A stretch of DNA of 64,000 bases from Streptomyces sp. CA-278952 (lineage in GTDB: Bacteria; Actinomycetota; Actinomycetes; Streptomycetales; Streptomycetaceae), in the NCBI RefSeq assembly GCF_028747205.1, contig NZ_CP112880.1, positions 7,909,501 through 7,973,500 of the forward strand, read 5' to 3'. Below are positions 43,467-51,336 of this stretch, in pieces (the stretch's first letter is position 1; every line of letters begins with the position of its first letter). The notes under the pieces are model-generated. The model worked only from the letters and a program-made list of their open reading frames with translations, was not told the origin of the DNA and did no database searches. Position numbers and translations under genes: made by a program.

Positions 43467-43486
43467 AGCTTCGCTGTCCTGTCCAC
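43447..43486. repeat. 14-bp direct repeat across P450 start codon
   Basis: GCTGTCCTGTCCAC occurs at 43447-43460 and again at 43473-43486 (26-bp period). One copy lies in the first codons, the other in the leader of the P450 gene, with the start codon between. It may be a short duplication that replaced the normal translation-start region. Confidence 0.7.
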
Positions 43487-43816
43487 GTTCGTCGGCCTCC
43501 GCGGCTCCGGCCGCCAGTACGTGTGGGCAACGAGGAACTGCGGGGGCGGTCACGGGTGGGCCGGCGACTGGTGCGAGCGGCGTCGACGTTCGGAACGCGA
43601 GCGTCGGCCGTCAGCTCGGAGGACGGACAGCGGGGCGGGGGCGGAGCCGTGGCGGGTGCGCCGCGGATGGGGTCGGTCGAGGTCGTGCGGTCCTTCGGTT
43701 TCGAGATGTGCGGCGCGCGACGGCGCCGGCCGACAGCCGTGGCAGCTTCTGTCGGCCGCCGCCCGGCTGTCCGGCGTACGCGTACGACGTCCCGGTCATT
43801 CGCCGAAGTGCCGACG
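43467..43816. other. Region upstream of P450 without a confident gene
   Basis: About 350 bp between the P450 start and the small basic gene. Plus-strand frames through here are Arg/Gly/Thr-rich and lack ribosome sites. A repeat copy at 43473-43486 overlaps its beginning. It probably contains the P450 promoter; no motif is clear. Confidence 0.45.
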
Positions 43817-43963
43817 TCACCGGCGTCCGCGCAGCCGGCCGAACAGGCTGCGAGCCTGGGCGCGCTTGCGCGGGTCGGCCGCGGCACGCCGGGCCGAAGC
43901 GACGGTTCGCCGCCCTTGGGGGCTGCGGGTGAACTGCGTGAGACGGGCGATCAGTCCGGCCAT
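43817..43963 (-). CDS. Small basic conserved protein
   Basis: 48 aa from the ATG at 43963, with a near-perfect AAGGAGGAATC ribosome site. Sequence MAGLIARLTQFTRSPQGRRTVASARRAAAD and then Arg/Lys-rich to the end. Similar 45-60-residue basic ORFs with the MxGLIxRLxQFxxSPQG start are common in Streptomyces but have no known role. The strong ribosome site and the amphipathic helix support a real gene. Not reported by longer-ORF calling because it sits inside a longer frame. Confidence 0.65.
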   Translation of the reverse strand: MAGLIARLTQFTRSPQGRRTVASARRAAADPRKRAQARSLFGRLRGRR

Positions 43964-44365
43964 GATTCCTCCTTGGAACGGTATGCCATCCGCGTACCCC
44001 ACTATGAAGCGAGAATGTCCAGGCGCCGCACGCAGCCCGCCGCCGCACGGAGCGGAAGCCGCTGTTCCCGGGCCGCGACTCGGGATCATGCCCAGGTGTG
44101 CGGGTAGCAGCGGGACGCCGAGAAGGGTGGCCCGGGCGCCCTGGGGCATCCCGCACGGGCGGAGAGCAGAAACCGCAACATCATCTGCGGCCCCGGCTCT
44201 GCCCGGAGCCCGCATCCGGCCGGCGCATCGGTCGGTTCGGGTGGAGTGCGACGAGTTCTTCTCTGAACTACCGACGGCAAGGAACGGAAGCAGTGGCTGC
44301 CGTAAGCCATTGGCGTTTCCGTGCGCGAACTCATAGCTTGTGCGTTCGTGACTGGTGATCCGAAG
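43964..44365. other. Intergenic region without a clear gene
   Basis: About 400 bp between the small basic protein (minus) and the methyltransferase (plus). Frames read across it in several directions lack ribosome sites and have biased Arg/Ser composition. The base composition is somewhat less G+C-rich near 44250-44360, as expected for the methyltransferase promoter. No hairpin or repeat seen. Confidence 0.5.
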
Positions 44366-45226
44366 ATGCGCCCACATCGAGAAGACCTCGGCCGAGTGTT
44401 CAACGAGGTGCCGGAGCTCTACGACCGGGTCCGGCCGGGATACCCCGACGAGCTGTTCGCAGACCTCCGCGCCATCACCGGCATGGACGAGGGGGCGTCG
44501 GTGCTGGAGGTGGGCTGCGGTACCGGTCAGGCGACGCGCTCGCTGGCAGCGCTCGGGTGTTCGGTGACCGCCGTCGAGCCAGGTGGAGACATGGCCGCAT
44601 TCGCTCGCCGGCGTCTCGCCTCTTTCCGGAACGTCGAAGTCGAGACGTCGAGGTTCGAGGAGTGGGACGACCGCGGTCGACGCTTCGACGTCCTCGTGGC
44701 TGCGTCGTCGTGGCACTGGGTCGACCCGTCGATTGGCTGGCAGCGAGCGCACGATGTGCTCCATCCCGGAGGCTGGATGGCGCTGCTCGGGCACGTGGTT
44801 GTCCGTCGACCGGGAGAACCGGAGGTGTATGCCGAGACCGCCGATCTCCACGAGCGGTTCTCCCCGGGGAACCCGGATTGGGGTCATCCGCCACTCGAAG
44901 AAGACGTGCGCAGCGCTGACGAGGGGTGGGGCCTGGTCGACGATCCCGGAGGATTGTTCGGCCCAACGATGGTGCGCTGGTATCCAACCGTGCAGTGGTT
45001 CACCGGGGACGGCTTTGCCGATCACCTTCGCTCGTTGTCGCTGTACCGGAGACTTGATCGTGAGGTCCGGGAGCCTTTGCTCGACGCCGTCGCCGAGCGG
45101 ATCCGCACGCGCATGGGCGACCGAGCATCACGCCGTTACCTGAGCCTCCTCCGTGTTGGACAGCGTGCCCGGTTCGGCTGGTACACCGACAGCGAGTTCG
45201 GCGCACCCCACCAGCCGGGCCAGTGA
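44366..45226 (+). CDS. Class I SAM-dependent methyltransferase
   Basis: 286 aa from the ATG at 44366; GTG at 44348 would add 6 residues. Starts RPHREDLGRVFNEVPELYDRVRPGYP and continues with motif I VLEVGCGTGQATR and the post-I acidic residue E in TAVEPGGDM; the SSWHWVDPS segment is typical of small-molecule (UbiE-like) methyltransferases of this group. Substrate unknown. Codon use is a little less GC-rich than the neighbours. Confidence 0.85.
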   Translation: MRPHREDLGRVFNEVPELYDRVRPGYPDELFADLRAITGMDEGASVLEVGCGTGQATRSLAALGCSVTAVEPGGDMAAFARRRLASFRNVEVETSRFEEWDDRGRRFDVLVAASSWHWVDPSIGWQRAHDVLHPGGWMALLGHVVVRRPGEPEVYAETADLHERFSPGNPDWGHPPLEEDVRSADEGWGLVDDPGGLFGPTMVRWYPTVQWFTGDGFADHLRSLSLYRRLDREVREPLLDAVAERIRTRMGDRASRRYLSLLRVGQRARFGWYTDSEFGAPHQPGQ

Positions 45227-45330
45227 CCTGAGTCAGAGATTCGGCGTTGGTCGGGCATGAGTCCTCCGGGTCCGAAGATTTCGCCGTCGCCGGTGACCGG
45301 TGACCGGTGCCCGGCGGACGGTGTTGGAGA

Positions 45331-45378
45331 GCGCCCCGGTGGGGTCACCGCACCGGCGTGGTCACCCCACCGGGGCGC
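45331..45378. terminator. Strong hairpin downstream of methyltransferase
   Basis: Perfect 15-bp inverted repeat (arms 45331-45345 and 45364-45378), extended by a few more pairs, about 105 bp beyond the methyltransferase stop. Probable terminator. The rest of the 45227-45621 gap shows no gene. Confidence 0.7.
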
Positions 45379-45621
45379 AGCTGGTTTCGCAGCCGAGTGA
45401 AGCAGGACGGGCCGCCCGGGCCAGGTGCGGCCTCGGCGATGGTCCTTCGGCATGCTGCGGAGGAGAGGGCCGGATGCCTGGGATCAGCCCGCTGGGCCTC
45501 GGCGGTGGGGCAACAAACAACCCCTCCCGGATCTCAGGAAAGCCCTTCGCGACGAGCCTCTCGTTCATAGGATCGATCGCAGCTCCGGGATGCCCCGGGA
45601 CGTCGGCAGAGGGAGGCGTTC

Positions 45622-45966
45622 GTGTCGGATATATCGAGACGCAAGTTGCTGGGGTACTCAGGGACGGCCGCAGCCGGAGCCGTGTTCGCGTCCACCTCGG
45701 CGGCCGACGCCGCGGAAGCGGACCCGGCCACAACACCGGTTCAGTTCATGGAGGGCACCGAGTTCCGGGCCGACGCGAGCATGGCCGAGAGCGATCTGAT
45801 GATGGACGTCAGCTTCAAGCTCCGTGTCGACAAGCCGAACGGCTACCCCTCGGCGCAGGACATCACCCCCCTCGAGGTGGCCGAGGCGTTGTCAGCACTG
45901 GCTCAGTCGAAGGGCTGGCCGCCGCTCACCTTCTACGGCACACCGCCTCCCGTCGCGCTCAACTGA
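45622..45966 (+). CDS. Small Tat-exported protein of unknown function
   Basis: 114 aa from a GTG at 45622 with a GGGAGG site 8 nt upstream. N-terminus SDISRRKLLGYSGTAAAGAVFAS is a clear twin-arginine signal, cut near AADA. The mature ~80 residues (VQFMEGTEFRADASMAESDLMMDV) hold no cysteines and no recognised domain. Isolated between a hairpin and a region without a clear gene. Similar small Tat proteins are known in Streptomyces but have no assigned role. Confidence 0.65.
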   Translation: MSDISRRKLLGYSGTAAAGAVFASTSAADAAEADPATTPVQFMEGTEFRADASMAESDLMMDVSFKLRVDKPNGYPSAQDITPLEVAEALSALAQSKGWPPLTFYGTPPPVALN

Positions 45967-46763
45967 CACCGAGGCGGCAGCGTCCGTGCTCCCCCTGACC
46001 GTCCATCGCCAAGGGCCAGGTCGATCCCGGAGGATCCACCGGCGGCGAGAAGGAAGCCGACACCGTGTCGGTTCAGGAGGTCCGTGCACTGCCCGTCCTG
46101 CGCCCTGACGTCCGGAATCGACCGGTGGAGCTGGGAGGACGACCCCTACGCGTGCGGGCACCTCGGCTTCACGTCGAGATGCCCGGCGCGCGGACGCGGG
46201 AACGGGTGGTCAGCGCCGAAGGCGGCCATGTCGGCCTCGATCCCTTCTCGATCGCGGTCACTGGAGCGGTTCGTCGCCGCCGAGGAGAGGGAGGAGTCCA
46301 TGGCGGCGTCCGGGCCGAAGAATCTCCACCGCTCCCCGCGCACCGGGGGGAAGCCGTCCGACGGCGTGCACATCTGATCGGTGGCCTGCGCCCAGTCGGC
46401 GCCGAAGCCGAGCCGCGCGGAGTCCTTCGCCATGATGTGTGGAATGCCCTACTCCGTGTATCGGGGATGACGGGGGAGAGACCGCCCCCGGACGGGTGCC
46501 TCCGACTCAAGTGCCCCGGACGCGGCGGCCGGCGGCAGCGACGCCGAGACGGTGAACAGGGCGAGACCGGCGACCCGAGCAGTCTCAGACGGTTTCGGCA
46601 CGTCAAGGTGTTTCCTCCCAGCGGTGCGGGTGGCACGTCCGGCCGGTCCGGAACGCCCGGACGGACCAGGCGCCACTGAGCCAGGGAGCCCGGGGGGCTG
46701 TCAGCCGTCTGGTCGGTATCCAGCCTCTTGACCCCTGGGGGCCGGGCCGCACAGGATCACGCC
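45967..46763. other. Region without a confident gene (two weak candidates)
   Basis: About 800 bp. Candidate A: plus 46084-46377, GTG start with CAGGAGG, 97 aa beginning HCPSCALTSGIDRW with a CxxC pair, possibly a zinc ribbon, but its second half is Ser/Arg-rich. Candidate B: minus 46449-46601, GTG start, 50 aa with a signal-peptide-like stretch (VAGLALFTVSASLPPAAAS), and minus 46146-46433, 95 aa with a balanced composition that overlaps candidate A on the same third positions. The minus pair may be one frameshifted secreted protein. None is secure. Confidence 0.35.
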
Positions 46764-48263
46764 ATGACAGGTGTACGCAGCAGCACAGTCGACGGCGTCC
46801 TCACCCGCAGCGCCGGGCGCACGCCCGGGCGGACCGCCGTGCGGTACGCCGGCCGGGCCTGGACCTACCGCTCCCTGGACGCCGCCGTCTCCACGGCCGC
46901 CGCCGTCCTCACCGAGGAGCACGGGCTCGCTCCCGGCGACCGGGTGGCCGCCTACGCGCACAACTCCGACGCCTATCTCATCGGCTTCCTCGCCTGCGCA
47001 CGGGCCGGGTTCGTCCATGTGCCGGTCAACCAGAACCTCACCGGCGACGACCTGGCCTACCTCCTCGACCAGTCCGGCTCCTCCCTCGTCCTGACCGACC
47101 CGGACCTCGCCGGGCGGCTCCCCGCCGGGCGCCCGGTGCGCGCGCTGCGCGACGCCCCCGGCTCGCTGCTCGACGCCCTGGGGACGGAACGGGCGTTCAC
47201 CCCGCGGCGCCCGCCCGCCTCCGAGGACCTGGTGCAGCTGCTGTACACCTCCGGGACCACCGCCCTGCCCAAGGGCGCGATGATGACGCACGGGGCCCTG
47301 GTCCACGAGTACGTCAGCGCGATCACCGCGCTCGGCCTCGCCGCGACCGACCGGCCCGTGCACTCCCTGCCGCTCTACCACTCGGCCCAGATGCACGTGT
47401 TCCTGCTGCCCTATCTGGCGGTCGGCGCGGAGAACACCATCCTGGATGCCCCGGACGCGGCGTCGATCTTCGACCTCGTCGAAGCGGGCCTGGTCGACAG
47501 CCTGTTCGCCCCACCCACGGTCTGGATCGGCCTCGCCAACCACCCGGAGTTCGCCACCCGCGACCTCGCCGGACTGCGCAAGGCGTTCTACGGGGCCTCG
47601 ATCATGCCCGTGCCCGTCCTGGAACGACTGCGCAGACGCCTCCCGCACCTGGCGTTCTACAACTGTTTCGGCCAGAGCGAGATCGGCCCCCTGGCCACCG
47701 TGCTGGGCCCCGACGAGCATGAGGGCCGCATGGAGTCCTGCGGCCGTCCCGTCCTCTTCGTGGAGGCCCGGGTCGTCGACGAGAAGGGCGAGGACGCCCC
47801 CGACGGCACCGCCGGCGAGGTCGTCTACCGCTCGCCCCAACTGTGCTCCGGCTACTGGGACAAGCCCGAGGAGACGGCCGCCGCCTTCCGCGACGGCTGG
47901 TTCCACTCCGGCGACCTCGCGGTCCGCGACGCCGAGGGCTTCCTCACCGTCGTCGACCGGGTCAAGGACGTCATCAACTCCGGCGGCGTCCTCGTCGCCT
48001 CCCGTCAGGTCGAGGACGCCCTGTACACCCACCCCGCCGTCGCCGAGACCGCCGTCATCGGCCTTCCCGACGACCGTTGGATCGAGGCGGTCACCGCCGT
48101 CGTCGTCCTGCGCGGCGAGGCGGACGAGAGCGAGCTCATCGCCCACGCCCGCGAGAAGCTCCCCGCCTTCAAGGCGCCCAAGCGCGTCGTGTTCGCTCAG
48201 GCGCTCCCGCGCAACGCCAGCGGGAAGATCCTCAAGCGGCAACTGCGGGACGAGCTGACCTGA
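46764..48263 (+). CDS. AMP-forming acyl-CoA synthetase
   Basis: 499 aa from the ATG at 46764. P-loop YTSGTTALPKGAMMTH, SLPLYHSAQMH, the hinge DRVKDVINSGGVLVASRQVE and the C-terminal NASGKILKR Lys are intact. Medium/long-chain fatty-acid CoA ligase type. It stands alone, with the IS5-like remnant directly after it. Substrate unknown. Confidence 0.9.
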   Translation: MTGVRSSTVDGVLTRSAGRTPGRTAVRYAGRAWTYRSLDAAVSTAAAVLTEEHGLAPGDRVAAYAHNSDAYLIGFLACARAGFVHVPVNQNLTGDDLAYLLDQSGSSLVLTDPDLAGRLPAGRPVRALRDAPGSLLDALGTERAFTPRRPPASEDLVQLLYTSGTTALPKGAMMTHGALVHEYVSAITALGLAATDRPVHSLPLYHSAQMHVFLLPYLAVGAENTILDAPDAASIFDLVEAGLVDSLFAPPTVWIGLANHPEFATRDLAGLRKAFYGASIMPVPVLERLRRRLPHLAFYNCFGQSEIGPLATVLGPDEHEGRMESCGRPVLFVEARVVDEKGEDAPDGTAGEVVYRSPQLCSGYWDKPEETAAAFRDGWFHSGDLAVRDAEGFLTVVDRVKDVINSGGVLVASRQVEDALYTHPAVAETAVIGLPDDRWIEAVTAVVVLRGEADESELIAHAREKLPAFKAPKRVVFAQALPRNASGKILKRQLRDELT

Positions 48264-48339
48264 GAGCGACCGCTTCTGGGACCGGGCCTTCCGGTTCCCG
48301 AGGCCTTCGGGACTCGGACGCTTCCAGGGCGGACTGACT

Positions 48340-48495
48340 CGCGAAATGGCGATCTACCAGCGCGGAAACGTAGTCGAGAGGACGATCAACGCCTTGAGGA
48401 GCTTCCGGGCCGTGGCCACGAGGTCCGACCAGCGCTCCTACGTCATCCACGGAGCCGTCACGCTGGTCGCGATACGCCTTTGGATCCGCCCTCGA
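48340..48495 (+). pseudogene. IS5-family transposase, C-terminal remnant
   Basis: A fragment of about 50 codons reads YQRGNVVERTINALRSFRAV, then ATRSDQRSYVIHGAVTLVA, matching the C-terminal YxxRNxVERxxNxLKxxRxxATRxDK part of IS5-family DDE transposases. The frame has no ribosome site and lacks the rest of the transposase. It marks an old insertion left of the esterase-like gene. Confidence 0.72.
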
Positions 48496-48626
48496 GCCAC
48501 TACAGGCCGCTCCAGTGACGAGCGCCAACTCGACGTCACAGGTACTTGACCTCAACCAAGCCTGAGGTCAGACGATCTTCTGGAGTGGTCCGCAAGAAGC
48601 GGTGCTCGGGGAGGAAGGGCAGGCCA

Positions 48627-49571
48627 ATGGAGACAGTGACCGAGTGGATCAGGAAGAACTCACACGTGCTGGTGAACAGGAAGCCTGATGAGCCACTGAA
48701 CGATCTGCGGCCGCTCGCCCCGCTGGTGCGGGACGCCAAGATCGTGGCGCTTGGAGCAGCTGCCCGACAGACACGCGAATTGTCGGACGCGGCGCATCGC
48801 ATCGTGCGGCTGCTGGTGGAAGAAGAGGGGTTCCGCTCCCTTGCCCTGGAGGGCGACGACCCTGGGCGCCTCGGCTTGGACGTCTACGTCGCCACCGGCG
48901 ATGGAAACCCTCGTGCGTTGCTGGGCAAAGCACGGTCGTTCTGGCAGACCGCCGAGATCCTCGATCTCGTCCACTGGATGCGGTCCTACAACAAACGACA
49001 CCCAGGCGACCCGGTACGTTTCGCGCAGTTCCCTGCTGAACCGGTGCGGCATACCACACAGCTCGAGGGTCTGGCCGAACTGGAACGCACGCTGGCCGAC
49101 GGTGTGAGCTGGTGGCAGCAGCGCACCGGCGACAAGATCGTCTACTGGGGTGGAATGGCGCACACCGCCGTCGGCGCCCCTCGTACCGTCTCCCCCTCCG
49201 AGCCCCTGGAGTCGCACCAGAATATGGGCGGATACCTGCGTGAACGACTGGGACGGGACTACCGGTCCGTGGGCCTGACCATGGCGCGTGGTTCCATCGG
49301 CCAACCACTGGCCGCTCCACGCCCGGACTTCGTCGACAGCCTGCTGCATGCGGCCGCCGAGAACAGGGCGGGATACATCCTTAATCTGGGCACATCGAAA
49401 CCCGAGCCTATCCGCCGCCTCCTGGACGCCCCGACGCGCACGCGGTTGATCGGCCCGTTCTACGACCCCCGGGATGATGCGGCCTACCACATGTCGGGCG
49501 GGTCACTCGCGAGCTGGTTCGACGTCGTTGTCCACACGCAAGAGGTGACACCGTCCCGGCCCCTGCCCTGA
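48627..49571 (+). CDS. Erythromycin-esterase-family protein with degenerate active site
   Basis: 314 aa from the ATG at 48627 with GAGGAAGG upstream. Overall it matches the erythromycin esterase/succinoglycan biosynthesis family (VALGAAARQTRE..., LVEEEGFRSLALE, KIVYWGGMAHTAV). The canonical GEAxHGxxE motif is GAAARQTRE here: the catalytic Glu is Ala44, the catalytic His is Arg47. The second His motif WAHNxH reads WGGMAH, so the first His is missing too. It should therefore lack esterase activity of the known kind. It sits between two IS remnants, with slightly lower GC third positions. Confidence 0.8.
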   Translation: METVTEWIRKNSHVLVNRKPDEPLNDLRPLAPLVRDAKIVALGAAARQTRELSDAAHRIVRLLVEEEGFRSLALEGDDPGRLGLDVYVATGDGNPRALLGKARSFWQTAEILDLVHWMRSYNKRHPGDPVRFAQFPAEPVRHTTQLEGLAELERTLADGVSWWQQRTGDKIVYWGGMAHTAVGAPRTVSPSEPLESHQNMGGYLRERLGRDYRSVGLTMARGSIGQPLAAPRPDFVDSLLHAAAENRAGYILNLGTSKPEPIRRLLDAPTRTRLIGPFYDPRDDAAYHMSGGSLASWFDVVVHTQEVTPSRPLP

Positions 49572-49771
49572 CGAACTCCTGCGAGGCCTGCGTGTTCCCG
49601 TCCGGCAGCCGCTCGGCCACCGGCTGGGTCGGCTTACGCCGACCGTCCAGCAGGGCCCCGCAGACAACAGGCACCTCACCGCCGCTGATCCCGCCGCGGC
49701 AACGACCCGAACACATCACCCACGAACTCCGCCAACGCACCACGGAGCCGCTCGACATCCCTCAGCTTCAC
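49570..49771 (-). pseudogene. IS701-family transposase, N-terminal remnant with stop and frameshift
   Basis: Read on the minus strand from 49771: a GTG-started stretch KLRDVERLRGALAEFVGDVF and GSLPRRDQRR, then an in-frame TGA at 49676-49678 where Trp is usual, then CCLRG, a frameshift, and ALLDGRRKPTQPVAERLPDGN plus QASQEFV. This is the N-terminus of an IS701-type transposase (LDGRRKSxxPMAARL...). It breaks off just at the 3' end of the esterase-like gene. Clearly non-functional. Confidence 0.75.
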
Positions 49772-49837
49772 ACCCCGAAGATGCCCATCAACGGGCGATG
49801 TCACTCAAGGTAATGGAGTACTACGGGTAACGAAGCA

Positions 49838-51136
49838 CTACTGGTCCGTGCCGGACTCCCGAAGGTCCACGATCCGCCGGATCTTGCCCACCGAGCGTTC
49901 CAGCGACTCCGGATCCACGATCTCGACGCTCACCGACACCCCGATGCCGTCCTTCACGGCCGCCGCGATGGCTCGCGCCGCCTTCTCCCGCTCATCGGTC
50001 GTCGCGTCCGCCCGCGCCTCCGCGAACACCGTCAGCGCGTCGAGCCGCCCGTGCCGGGTCAGCCGCAGCTGGAAGTGCGGGGCGACGGCGGGCGTACGCA
50101 GCACGATCTCCTCGATCTGAGTGGGGAAGAGGTTCACCCCGCGCAGGATCACCATGTCGTCGCTGCGGCCGGTGACCTTCTCCATCCGGCGGAACGTCCG
50201 TGCCGTCCCCGGCAGCAGCCGCGTCAGGTCCCGGGTGCGGTAGCGGACCACCGGCATCGCCTCCTTGGTCAGTGAGGTGAAGACCAGCTCTCCCTCCTCG
50301 CCGTCCGGCAACAGCTCACCCGTGAACGGGTCCACGACCTCCGGATAGAAGTGGTCCTCCCAGATGTGCAGCCCGTCCTTCGTCTCCACGCACTCCTGCG
50401 CGACCCCCGGGCCCATCACCTCGGAGAGCCCGTATATGTCGACCGCGTCGATGGCGAACCGTTCCTCGATCTCCCGGCGCATCCCCTCGGTCCACGGCTC
50501 CGCGCCGAAGATCCCGACCTCCAGGGACGTCGAACGCGGATCGACACCCTGCCGCTCGAACTCGTCCAGCAGCGTCAGCATGTACGACGGCGTGATCATG
50601 ATGATCTCGGGCCGGAAGTCCTGGATCAGCCGGACCTGGCGCGCGGTCATGCCCCCGGACGCCGGGATCACCGTGCAGCCGAGCCGCTCCGCCCCGTAGT
50701 GCGCCCCGAGCCCACCGGTGAACAGCCCGTATCCGTACGCCACATGAACCTTGTGGCCGGGCCGCCCGCCCGCCGCCCGGATCGAACGGGCCACCACGTC
50801 CGCCCAGGTGTCCAGGTCCCGTTCGGTGTACCCGACGACCGTCGGACGTCCGGTCGTGCCGCTGGAGGCGTGGATCCTGCGCACTTCGTGCTCCGGCACC
50901 GCGAACATCCCGAACGGGTAGTTGTCCCGTAGATCCGCCTTCACCGTGAACGGGAACCGGGCCAGATCGGCGAGCGTCCGGCAGTCGTCGGGCCGCAGCC
51001 CCGCCCTGTCGAAGGCGTTCCGGTAGAAGGGCACGTTGTCGTACGCGTGGCGCAGCGTGGAGCGGAGCCGCTCCAGTTGCAGGGCCTCCAGTTCGCCGCG
51101 GCCGAGCTGTTCCGCCGCGTCCAGCATGGCCGTCAT
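49838..51136 (-). CDS. paaK: Phenylacetate-CoA ligase
   Basis: 432 aa from the ATG at 51136 with GGAGGG upstream. PaaK-type AMP-forming ligase: P-loop ASSGTTGRPTVVGYT, AYGYGLFTGGLG, IYGLSEVMGPG and C-terminal GRSDDMVILRGVNLFPTQIE and SVGKIRR. Length is normal. It activates phenylacetate for the paa pathway, but no paaABCDE or ring-cleavage gene is in the window, so it is an orphan. A TetR-type inverted repeat lies 58-75 bp upstream. Confidence 0.92.
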   Translation of the reverse strand: MTAMLDAAEQLGRGELEALQLERLRSTLRHAYDNVPFYRNAFDRAGLRPDDCRTLADLARFPFTVKADLRDNYPFGMFAVPEHEVRRIHASSGTTGRPTVVGYTERDLDTWADVVARSIRAAGGRPGHKVHVAYGYGLFTGGLGAHYGAERLGCTVIPASGGMTARQVRLIQDFRPEIIMITPSYMLTLLDEFERQGVDPRSTSLEVGIFGAEPWTEGMRREIEERFAIDAVDIYGLSEVMGPGVAQECVETKDGLHIWEDHFYPEVVDPFTGELLPDGEEGELVFTSLTKEAMPVVRYRTRDLTRLLPGTARTFRRMEKVTGRSDDMVILRGVNLFPTQIEEIVLRTPAVAPHFQLRLTRHGRLDALTVFAEARADATTDEREKAARAIAAAVKDGIGVSVSVEIVDPESLERSVGKIRRIVDLRESGTDQ

Positions 51137-51193
51137 CAGGGCTCTTCCCTCCGAAACAGGCGACCAACACGTCATAAACTGGCCGCAAGGGGG

Positions 51194-51211
51194 CGACCGA
51201 TCATTCGGTCG
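51194..51211. promoter_or_regulatory. Inverted repeat between paaK and the divergent hydrolase (TetR/PaaR-like operator)
   Basis: CGACCGATCATTCGGTCG: 7-bp arms with a 4-bp spacer, in the divergent promoter region of paaK and the double-domain hydrolase. It resembles ACCGxxCGGT-type TetR-family sites known for actinobacterial paa repressors. No regulator gene is nearby. Confidence 0.55.
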
Positions 51212-51336
51212 ATCTTCCTGGGAGCAGTAATGCAGGCGGCCGGGGCTGCTGGCAAGAGGTACGCGGGGTTCGCGGCGGATCAGCCCGCGGCGAAGTCCGG
51301 TGCGCCCGCTCACGGCTTCCTGTTTGGATGGGGAGC

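Noticed and set aside
42051..44336. Plus-strand ORF of 761 codons across the P450 gene
   Set aside because: Antisense to the P450, which has intact motifs; no domains in the plus frame.
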